Shown here piece by piece: positions 36,273-41,523 of a stretch of DNA of 47,827 nt; within the stretch, counting starts at the first letter, position 1, and every line of letters starts with the position of its first letter. The notes beneath the pieces are model-generated. The model was not told where the DNA came from. It ran no database searches and saw nothing but the letters and a program-made list of their open reading frames with translations. Both the position numbers and the translations under genes were made by a program. The stretch spans positions 1 to 47,827 of IMG/VR virus record IMGVR_UViG_3300024346_000115, one strand, 5' to 3'. The DNA comes from a virus.

Positions 36273-36284
36273 AAGGTTCAACTC
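36273..36284 (+). repeat. AAGGTTCAACTC direct repeat, right copy (possible integrase arm site)
   Basis: Exact second copy of the 12-mer at 36040-36051. It overlaps the 3' end of the integrase gene on the other strand. Candidate arm-type integrase site. Confidence 0.45.
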
Positions 36285-37165
36285 GCTCTCAACTTGCCCT
36301 CAATGCGACTTGCAGCGTCCAACTTATGGAAGTTGCTCATGTGGGTATAGCGCTGTAACGAATTAAGCGAACGCCATCCACCAATCTCCATCAGCTCACG
36401 AGTGTCAGTCTGAGCTTGGAAGTGCCACGTCGCAAACGTGTGTCGCATTGTATGAAAGCTTGTGCCCTTAGGTAGTCCGGCTAAGTCCACAGCCTTCCGC
36501 CAAGTCTTATTACAGACCGCGCTACGACTGAACGGCTTGCCGTTATCCTGAACAAAGACGCCGTCAATCTTGCCTCGCAAAAATGGTCTGCGCTTTACCA
36601 ATTCCTCTTGAGCACGCTCACGTCTTTTTAAGATGTCGCGTGCATCACCATTCAGAGGAATGAGTGCCGGCTTACCATTCTTTGTTTCGGTCGACTCAAT
36701 CGACATGTACCTACCGTCCTTGCTTATCTGAGACCAGCGTAGTGTCCGTACGTTGTTGTTGCGTTGTCCGCAACTCAAGGCAAACTCCACCATGTCCGCT
36801 CTCAGCGGGTCTAGCCATCTCAATAAAGATCTAACTTGACCCGGGTCTAAGTGCAACTCTCTCATCGCTTCCGGCAATGTCTCGATTTTTGGCACACCCT
36901 CAATGACTTCAAGCTTGTCCCGTGCGTAGCACAGTGTCAGCCGTAAGTACTTGAGGTACGTGTTCACAGTCGAGTTACTAAGACCGTGCTCGTAAAGCAG
37001 CTCCTCTTGCAGATCGTTAATGTCTTTAGCCCGGATAGTAGAAATGTTTCTATTACCCCAGCGCTCGACCATCTGCTTGATCGCTAGTTTTGCCGCACGA
37101 CTCTTATCATTACCTCTGCGTGTTTTTATTTTTAAATACCGCTCTGCTACATCTTTGAACTTCAT
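36278..37165 (-). CDS. int: Tyrosine integrase
   Basis: A 295-residue site-specific recombinase. An N-terminal SAM-like core-binding domain (about 1-95, ISTIRAKDINDLQEELLYEHGLSNSTVNTYLKYLR region) is followed by the catalytic domain with R135 (CGQRNNNVRTLRW), K162 (TKNGKPALIPL), H238-x-x-R241 (FHTMRHTFATW), W264 (GGWRS) and the nucleophile Y273 (RYTHMS). The start at 37165 has GGAGA 6-10 nt upstream, while the ATG at 37195 would add ten residues. It should integrate the phage at the host tRNA-Gly(GCC) gene whose 3' half is just downstream. No separate excisionase is recognised. Confidence 0.93.
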   Translation of the reverse strand: MKFKDVAERYLKIKTRRGNDKSRAAKLAIKQMVERWGNRNISTIRAKDINDLQEELLYEHGLSNSTVNTYLKYLRLTLCYARDKLEVIEGVPKIETLPEAMRELHLDPGQVRSLLRWLDPLRADMVEFALSCGQRNNNVRTLRWSQISKDGRYMSIESTETKNGKPALIPLNGDARDILKRRERAQEELVKRRPFLRGKIDGVFVQDNGKPFSRSAVCNKTWRKAVDLAGLPKGTSFHTMRHTFATWHFQAQTDTRELMEIGGWRSLNSLQRYTHMSNFHKLDAASRIEGKLRAS

Positions 37166-37172
37166 ATGACTC

Positions 37173-37179
37173 TCCGTGT
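37173..37179 (-). promoter_or_regulatory. ACACGGA leader motif at the integrase start
   Basis: On the minus strand ACACGGA ends 7 nt before the integrase ATG. GGAG here is also the Shine-Dalgarno core. The same heptamer occurs 7-8 nt before three other genes (40058, 40696, 40855). It is close to the CsrA-binding core ACANGGA. Confidence 0.5.
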
Positions 37180-37212
37180 GTATGAAGCCCCGCACCGCAG
37201 CTATACCTTATC

Positions 37213-37238
37213 AAAAAAAGGGGGGCGTTTCCGCCCCC
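37213..37238 (-). terminator. Leftward rho-independent terminator
   Basis: Read leftward, GGGGGCG (37238-37232) pairs with CGCCCCC (37227-37221) around GAAA, and U7 follows (37219-37213; A-run on the plus strand). It ends the recombination operon (40058-37331) before the integrase, which must therefore have its own promoter or depend on read-through. Confidence 0.85.
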
Positions 37239-37305
37239 AATCACAAGGAGCCACCTTTCGGGGCGGCACGTTTTTTAGTCACTGGTGTGCCAAGCCAGTC
37301 AGGAA

Positions 37306-37328
37306 CTCGGGTACCTATCAGACCCGAG
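37306..37328. repeat. 7-bp inverted repeat after the recombination operon
   Basis: CTCGGGT (37306-37312) and ACCCGAG (37322-37328) can pair around a 9-nt loop. It begins two bases beyond the last stop codon of the leftward operon. There is no U-tract. It could stabilise the mRNA 3' end or be an operator. Confidence 0.5.
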
Positions 37329-37330
37329 GA

Positions 37331-37570
37331 CTAATTAACAACCTCGCCTTCTGCCACTTCCTCTGCCTCTTGGGGGAGGGGTTCCGGCAGAAGCTTTTTA
37401 GCATCAGCCAAGGTTGAGTCTGCACCGGCTCGAGCTGCCTCAAGTAAAGGTGTCAGCATCTGGATTGCTTGGTTAGCTTGTTGAACGAGTGCCAGCATCT
37501 GGCGAGGTCGCTCTCCAATCTCTTGAAAGTTGTACGACTTACCGTCGATACTAATTGTTTGATCACTCAT
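37331..37570 (-). CDS. Small DUF6447-like protein
   Basis: A 79-residue protein starting MSDQTISIDGKSYNFQEIGERPRQMLALVQQ, the pattern of small phage proteins assigned to DUF6447 (T-I-DGK-x-Y then a helix with x-A-x-x-QL). The rest is an acidic helix with Pro/Glu-rich end (LPEPLPQEAEEVAEGE). It overlaps the gene upstream by 4 bp (ATGA). Function unknown. Confidence 0.65.
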   Translation of the reverse strand: MSDQTISIDGKSYNFQEIGERPRQMLALVQQANQAIQMLTPLLEAARAGADSTLADAKKLLPEPLPQEAEEVAEGEVVN

Positions 37571-37965
37571 CTTTTATGCTTACTCCTAGCGTTGTTTCGT
37601 AAAAGTTCATATGACCTTGGCGCTTGCACCAAGATCCTTGCTTGTGGGACGACCCTATTCTTGCTGAGGTCACCTCGCCCACAAATCTCACAGAAGTCAT
37701 CAGGCGTGTACCAGTACTCCTGAATTCCTACGAGAGCTATTGAGACTGTGGGGCTGACCTCTAGGATCTCACCACCAACAGTCATAAGTTGTTCAACACA
37801 GCCGTCTTTGGAATACACATTTAAGAGACAATCTTGCTTGCCCTTGTGGTCCCGGACGCGTCGAACCCATATTTTGTGCTCGAACGTAGTCTCTGGACTT
37901 TGGGGGTCCATGTTCTTTCCCCCGTATAAGACGCTATCGACAGCTCGCGTTAGCCGTAAACCCAT
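37567..37965 (-). CDS. CsrA-like RNA-binding protein with two insertions (candidate)
   Basis: A 132-residue protein. Residues 2-16 (GLRLTRAVDSVLYGG) resemble CsrA strand 1 (LILTRRVGETLMIGD). Residues about 72-82 (PTVSIALVGIQ) match strand 2. Residues 108-123 (QARILVQAPRSYELLR) match QVRIGVNAPKEVSVHR, including the AP turn and the RNA-binding arginine (R44 in E. coli CsrA, R123 here). About 55 residues are inserted after strand 1, and about 25 with a CxxC (92-95) between strands 2 and 3. CsrA proteins bind GGA motifs at ribosome sites and control translation. The match is by eye; an unrelated beta protein is possible. AAAGG precedes the ATG. Confidence 0.5.
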   Translation of the reverse strand: MGLRLTRAVDSVLYGGKNMDPQSPETTFEHKIWVRRVRDHKGKQDCLLNVYSKDGCVEQLMTVGGEILEVSPTVSIALVGIQEYWYTPDDFCEICGRGDLSKNRVVPQARILVQAPRSYELLRNNARSKHKR

Positions 37966-37975
37966 ATCAATACCT

Positions 37976-38368
37976 TTAAAACGGAATGTCTTCCTCGGGA
38001 AAGTCAGCTTGCTGTGGTGCAGGCTGTGGGGCTGGCTTGTTTGCAGGTTTGTTGGGTAACCAGAACTCGACGTTCAGCTGAGAGACTTCGCCATCGCGCT
38101 TCTGTTCAGCAACTTCTAGGTTGTATCTAAAGGCGTCACCGCCATTGATATCGAGTGCTCCCTGCAACTTATCGATCATGTCCTGATCGATCTTCAGCCA
38201 ACCGTCGAAGCTTGGAATCTTCAGCGCTTGCTGCTCTTTACTTAGATCTGTAAACCAGCCGTACTGCTTGAGCTTGTTGTACTTCTCAAGTTTTTTCTCT
38301 CGATCTAGCGGGTAAAGGCGCCCCTTACCAGCATTAATTGCCTCGAAGGCAGTAGGTTTATTTTGCAT
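37976..38368 (-). CDS. SSB-like single-strand DNA-binding protein
   Basis: A 130-residue protein. The C-terminus has a Pro/Ala/Gln linker followed by DFPEEDIPF, nearly the same as the acidic tip of bacterial SSB (DDDIPF) that recruits partner proteins. The N-terminal 95 residues (FEAINAGKGRLYPLDREKK, WFTDLSKEQQALKIPSFDGWLK, FRYNLEVAEQKRDGE) are not a canonical OB fold by eye and may be divergent. It is coupled to the exonuclease gene (TAATG) and lies in the same operon as an annealing protein, so binding ssDNA during recombination is the likely role. Confidence 0.7.
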   Translation of the reverse strand: MQNKPTAFEAINAGKGRLYPLDREKKLEKYNKLKQYGWFTDLSKEQQALKIPSFDGWLKIDQDMIDKLQGALDINGGDAFRYNLEVAEQKRDGEVSQLNVEFWLPNKPANKPAPQPAPQQADFPEEDIPF

Positions 38369-39390
38369 TAGTCATCTCCGATTGATTTGATTGATGATTG
38401 CAGTGAATTACTCTGCCGACGCCATTCGTCGATAGAGCTATCTTTCTCTAGCAGGGCTTGTTCCCCGCCAAGAAATTCAAATGCCCCGCGGAAATCCACC
38501 GGAGGAGTTTTCTTGATGACCTGTATAGACACGAATCCGTTGGTGATTGACCGCTCGTACTTTTTAACTAGCTCTTTCTTGAGTGCGTCACGGCTAGCCT
38601 TGAGGTGGTCTAGGTCTTGAAGTGCTTGATAGTTCATGACCTCAATCTCATTGATCTTGCCTTGAATGTCGGCAAGCTCAGACATCTGGTCATCTTGGAT
38701 TTCATCGTAGTCAGGCTTCAGCGGATCAAGGTGCTTTTGAGCCCGTTCAGGATCGGCAGCTTCAGCTTGAATGAAGTCATACCAAGCCTTGAACAAATCA
38801 AGTCTAGTGACGGACCCCTTTTTTGGTGTTGGCAACAGCCTTCCTTCAAGCTCCTCGTCCAACCAATCCCAGTTGCGCTCTACTCTATCGATGTGCCATT
38901 GGCCTTCAGCCTGTGGATCGGTCGCTAAGTAGCACATGAAGTCACACCAATCTAGGTCACAGACCTCCATGACCATGTGGCACTGCCACAAATACATGAT
39001 TCGCTTTTCGTCAAAGACCGAGTAAGGCGCCTTGGTCCACTTAGGATAGGGGCACTTGAACTCGGCACAGCCTTCAATACCAATCAGACCATCAGGCGAT
39101 GCGGCTAGGAACGAGTGCTTTGAATGTACAACCAAGCCAGTCTCATCAACTTTGTACCGTTGAATTTGCTCAAGCTTAACCCGGGCATAGTCCTCCATCA
39201 TGGAGCCATGCTCTACTGCCGCGTTGGTTTGAAACTCAGACTCGGCGCCAAGGATAGCCCTTACCTCTTGGCGGACAACTTCCGCGACCTTCATGTAAGG
39301 GTGCTTGTTCTCATAAGCAGCGCAGATACTTGCTTTGATCAGGCCAGCTCTGGCTTTTAGCCACCCTTCAGAACCTTGGGGGTGCATCAT
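38368..39390 (-). CDS. YqaJ/lambda-type recombination exonuclease
   Basis: A 340-residue nuclease. GSEGWLKARAGLIKAS (residues 6-21) is the typical YqaJ start. The PD-(D/E)XK site is D100 (ASPDGLIG) with E110-x-K112 (EFKC), and E66 upstream in GSMMEDYAR. The C-terminal 100 residues form a coiled coil and a small basic end. It digests one strand from double-strand ends so that the annealing protein can act. The start at 39390 gives ATGA overlap with the gene before and has GGGGTGG 7 nt upstream; a GTG three codons earlier is less likely. Confidence 0.88.
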   Translation of the reverse strand: MMHPQGSEGWLKARAGLIKASICAAYENKHPYMKVAEVVRQEVRAILGAESEFQTNAAVEHGSMMEDYARVKLEQIQRYKVDETGLVVHSKHSFLAASPDGLIGIEGCAEFKCPYPKWTKAPYSVFDEKRIMYLWQCHMVMEVCDLDWCDFMCYLATDPQAEGQWHIDRVERNWDWLDEELEGRLLPTPKKGSVTRLDLFKAWYDFIQAEAADPERAQKHLDPLKPDYDEIQDDQMSELADIQGKINEIEVMNYQALQDLDHLKASRDALKKELVKKYERSITNGFVSIQVIKKTPPVDFRGAFEFLGGEQALLEKDSSIDEWRRQSNSLQSSIKSIGDD

Positions 39391-40058
39391 GCTGACCACC
39401 CCTTCTTGCTACAGACCTCTTCCCACCGATTGAGACGGTAGTCTTCCAGCCCGCGAGACTTCAGAGCCTTAACATATCGATCAAACATTTTTTGACCGGC
39501 AGTTTTTGTTCGCGCCTTTTGGATTTCTTCGAGGCTGGTCATCCAAAGCCTATCAATGCTGTTCCTGACTTTTGAGTCCGCTTCTGTGTCGTCCGTGGGT
39601 AAAACATCCCCAGAGGACTGGTCAGTGACTTCTTCTACAACCCCCGGCTCTTCTGCCGTTGGCTTCTTGAGCCACAGTTGATGGCCAAGGCCGAACTCAG
39701 CCATCGCCTTAACGCGACACCTTTGCTTGGCGGTGTTTATTTGAAAGCTGTTTGGGTTGCGTACAACATCACCGCCGTCTCTCACCATGTAAGAGGTGAT
39801 CTGGGTGTGCCCTAAAACCGTCATGCGACACCTAACCTCGCAGGTACCGTCATTGAAGTAATGAACTTCCCGGCTGTCGGGGTCTTCGGTAAATTCCCAT
39901 GTGTATTCTGGGAAGTTTTCCATCATGAGTACGTGCGCGTTCATCCAAGACACAGCGGGAAACTTTTCCCCGCTTATCGTTTCGGACTCAGTGCAGTGTG
40001 GTTTTATGTTTACAGCAGAAAGGGTTGCCCATATGTGGGCTTTAGAAGTCTTGTCCAT
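39387..40058 (-). CDS. DUF1071-type single-strand annealing protein
   Basis: A 223-residue protein with the DUF1071 (Sak-related, Rad52-like) pattern: FPAVSWMNAHVLMMENFPEYTWEF at 33-56, EVHYFNDGTCEVRCRMTVLG, then GGDVVRNPNSFQINTAKQRCRVKAMAEFGLGHQLW at about 94-128, with the conserved QRC-x-KA-x-A-x-FGLG. The acidic linker and helical C-terminus are phage-specific. It anneals complementary strands exposed by the exonuclease encoded next. It heads the operon and has a near-consensus promoter upstream (40098-40125) and an ACACGGA leader. Confidence 0.85.
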   Translation of the reverse strand: MDKTSKAHIWATLSAVNIKPHCTESETISGEKFPAVSWMNAHVLMMENFPEYTWEFTEDPDSREVHYFNDGTCEVRCRMTVLGHTQITSYMVRDGGDVVRNPNSFQINTAKQRCRVKAMAEFGLGHQLWLKKPTAEEPGVVEEVTDQSSGDVLPTDDTEADSKVRNSIDRLWMTSLEEIQKARTKTAGQKMFDRYVKALKSRGLEDYRLNRWEEVCSKKGWSA

Positions 40059-40066
40059 GTCGCATA

Positions 40067-40073
40067 TCCGTGT
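40067..40073 (-). promoter_or_regulatory. ACACGGA leader motif at the annealing-protein start
   Basis: On the minus strand ACACGGA ends 8 nt before ATG 40058 and is followed by T, giving ACACGGAT. The GGA is the only Shine-Dalgarno-like element for this gene. Confidence 0.5.
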
Positions 40074-40097
40074 AGTAAATCAATAGATTCACCACAA

Positions 40098-40125
40098 AGT
40101 TTACGCTTGCAAATGAGTTTGTCAA
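40098..40125 (-). promoter_or_regulatory. Leftward promoter of the recombination operon
   Basis: On the minus strand a perfect -35 TTGACA (40125-40120) and -10 TAAACT (40103-40098, 4 of 6) are 16 bp apart. The -35 overlaps the TGA stop of the 48-residue gene. Transcription would start near 40090, about 30 nt before the annealing-protein ATG. Confidence 0.65.
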
Positions 40126-40268
40126 TTACTAGATGGATTTGGACTGTCTTTTCCTATTAATTTTGCGACCACATCGTCACATTCTTTTACATGTATCGAT
40201 GGATTATCTTCAATAAATTTCCGGATTAGTTTGAATAAAGCCTCGTCCGTGAGTTTCTCTTTTCCCAT
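40122..40268 (-). CDS. 48-residue hypothetical protein
   Basis: A short ORF, MGKEKLTDEALFKLIRKFIEDN at the start, then VKECDDVVAKLIGKD and a Ser/Asn end, stopping at TGA 40124-40122. AAGGA lies about 9 nt before the ATG. Helical and charged, in the size range of small phage regulators (Cox/Xis or Cro-like helpers), but no helix-turn-helix is evident. It follows the repressor gene by 20 bp and is probably co-transcribed with it. Confidence 0.6.
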   Translation of the reverse strand: MGKEKLTDEALFKLIRKFIEDNPSIHVKECDDVVAKLIGKDSPNPSSN

Positions 40269-40288
40269 TCTTCCGATCCTTGGTCTGA

Positions 40289-40696
40289 TTATTTAGCCAA
40301 AAAAGTCTTTAGATTTTCCATAAACGACTCAAGCGATTGCTCGTCAGACTCGCCCATTAGGACGAGAGCGGCCATCTGCTTGGCGCTCAAATCGATATTG
40401 TATTTATTTTCAAAGTTTTTACACCTGTGAATGAGTTCAGATAGTCTAGATTCTGAGATGAAAGCGCCTCTTGACTTTCCGGTCGACCATTCGTAGAAGT
40501 CTAAACCGAATTCATCTGCGAAATTTATTCCCGTTTGGATATTTTTTGGAAGGCTACCCTTCAGCCAAGCATCCGCGGTTGCGTTACTACAGCCGGTCTT
40601 TCTAGCAATTTCAGAGGCTCGCCCCCAAGCTGCGACTCCGCGTTTTGTTAGTTGTTCGTTTAGGTATTCCGATCGTTTCTGATTGTCATAGTGCAT
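40289..40696 (-). CDS. HTH transcriptional regulator, probable lysogeny repressor
   Basis: A 135-residue protein. The helix-turn-helix is at about 25-50 (GRASEIARKTGCSNATADAWLKG), followed by SLPKNIQTGINFADEFGLDFYEWSTGK, a continuation seen in phage Cro/C1-type regulators. The C-terminal part is helical (MAALVLMGESDEQSLESFMENLK). There is no S24 protease domain, so SOS self-cleavage is not expected and induction must work in another way. Divergent from the replication initiator across a 158-bp region with dyads, it is the best candidate for the lysogeny repressor. Confidence 0.75.
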   Translation of the reverse strand: MHYDNQKRSEYLNEQLTKRGVAAWGRASEIARKTGCSNATADAWLKGSLPKNIQTGINFADEFGLDFYEWSTGKSRGAFISESRLSELIHRCKNFENKYNIDLSAKQMAALVLMGESDEQSLESFMENLKTFLAK

Positions 40697-40704
40697 TTAG
40701 CTCA

Positions 40705-40711
40705 TCCGTGT
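40705..40711 (-). promoter_or_regulatory. ACACGGA leader motif at the repressor start
   Basis: On the minus strand ACACGGATG ends in the ribosome site, with the heptamer 8 nt before ATG 40696. ACACGGATG differs by one base from the CsrA SELEX core ACARGGATG. A potential hairpin (40714-40739) lies directly 5' of it. Confidence 0.5.
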
Positions 40712-40747
40712 GAAGTTTTTTTAGTCTACTCGAAAAACTCTGTTAAA

Positions 40748-40791
40748 TGCGAATTATTCTCATCAACTCAGTTATGATAATTAAATTTGCA
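40748..40791. promoter_or_regulatory. Imperfect dyad, candidate operator
   Basis: TGCGAATTATTCTCAT (40748-40763) and the reverse complement of ATGATAATTAAATTTGCA (40774-40791) match except for two substitutions and a 2-bp gap. The right half-site overlaps the -35 of the rightward promoter, so a bound repressor would block initiator transcription. Confidence 0.5.
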
Positions 40792-40815
40792 CTATCAAAA
40801 GAATTTTCTTATCGT
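40787..40815 (+). promoter_or_regulatory. Rightward promoter of the replication operon
   Basis: TTGCAC (40787-40792) and TATCGT (40810-40815) are separated by exactly 17 bp. Each hexamer matches consensus only in part, which suits a promoter under repressor control. The start would be near 40822, some 33 nt before the initiator ATG. Confidence 0.5.
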
Positions 40816-40840
40816 TACATGCGCTTTACAGCGAACCACC

Positions 40841-40847
40841 ACACGGA
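40841..40847 (+). promoter_or_regulatory. ACACGGA leader motif at the initiator start
   Basis: ACACGGA ends 7 nt before ATG 40855; GGAG is the Shine-Dalgarno core. Fourth copy of the shared leader motif and the only one on the plus strand. Confidence 0.5.
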
Positions 40848-40854
40848 GTAGTTA

Positions 40855-41523
40855 ATGATTTTCAAACCTGCGGCTCACAAATCTCGGCACTACACCAAGC
40901 TGCCAAACGATTTGCTGCGTGACCCAGACCTAACCCCGGAAGCCATAGGCGTTCTAGCTTACCTTCTTACGCACGTTGACAACTGGCGTGTCACTCAGCG
41001 TCAGCTTAGTAACCACTTCAATTGCAGCCCCGGCCGGATTAAGAATATCGCCGATACGTTAGAAACCTGTGGGTACATTCGCAGAGTTAGGTATATAGAT
41101 CAGGGGAAGCACGTATTTGACTGGGAGGTATATGACGAAAAGCAAGATGTCGAAAACCGACATGTCGAAAAACAAGATGTCGAAAATCAGCACCTAAGAA
41201 TAAACATAGCTAAAGAAGAAACATCTACTAAGAAGAAACATTGGAAAGAAGAACTATCAGACTCCTGCCCTGAAGGCATTCCTAAACTGACATGGCGTGA
41301 GTGGTGGGAGTACAAGGCTGGCACTCGCAAGCCGGGTAAGTCGACGATCACTAGGCAGACCCATGACTTCGAGACAATGGCCAAAAACGGATTCGATTTA
41401 TCAGAGCTAATCCCCTTCGCTATCAGTCGAGGATGGCAACGTATTGGGAGTCCAGACTGGGACTCGCTCAATCGATTTAAAAATAAACAAAGAACAGATG
41501 ATTATCTTGCTGAGGTTAAGTAA
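40855..41523 (+). CDS. Replication initiator (lambda O-like) with winged helix
   Basis: A 222-residue protein. Residues about 12-80 form a winged helix of the phage replication-organiser type (YTKLPNDLLRDPDLTPEAIGVLAYLL, VTQRQLSNHFNCSPGRIKNIADTLETCGYI). Residues 93-112 are four 5-residue repeats (YDEKQ, DVENR, HVEKQ, DVENQ) encoded by tandem DNA repeats. The C-terminal part (WREWWEYKAGTRKPGK, FDLSELIPFAISRGWQ) resembles the helicase-contact region of replication proteins. It should bind iterons inside its own gene and load the helicase encoded next. Stop and next start overlap (TAATG). Confidence 0.78.
   Translation: MIFKPAAHKSRHYTKLPNDLLRDPDLTPEAIGVLAYLLTHVDNWRVTQRQLSNHFNCSPGRIKNIADTLETCGYIRRVRYIDQGKHVFDWEVYDEKQDVENRHVEKQDVENQHLRINIAKEETSTKKKHWKEELSDSCPEGIPKLTWREWWEYKAGTRKPGKSTITRQTHDFETMAKNGFDLSELIPFAISRGWQRIGSPDWDSLNRFKNKQRTDDYLAEVK
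41131..41190 (+). repeat. Four tandem 15-bp iterons, candidate replication origin
   Basis: Four consecutive 15-mers: TATGACGAAAAGCAA, GATGTCGAAAACCGA, CATGTCGAAAAACAA and GATGTCGAAAATCAG; the core is ATG(T/A)CGAAAA. An A-rich purine stretch follows (about 41191-41256). Lambda has four iterons beside an AT-rich region inside gene O, so by analogy this is the likely origin. Confidence 0.7.

Larger units (their letters stand above)
40697..40854. promoter_or_regulatory. Divergent control region between repressor and initiator
   Basis: A 158-bp AT-rich gap. It holds a 7-bp dyad AGTTTTT (40714-40720) / AAAAACT (40733-40739) in the repressor leader, a longer imperfect dyad (40748-40791) and a rightward promoter (40787-40815). 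The layout is that of a genetic switch. A leftward promoter must exist too; TTGATA read leftward near 40797-40792 with a poor -10 is the best I see. Confidence 0.7.

Noticed and set aside
36096-36281. 61-residue minus-strand ORF containing NQIRTGDLYLGKV
   Set aside because: It is the antisense of the tRNA-Gly 3' half; such translations are a well-known false gene across tRNA ends.
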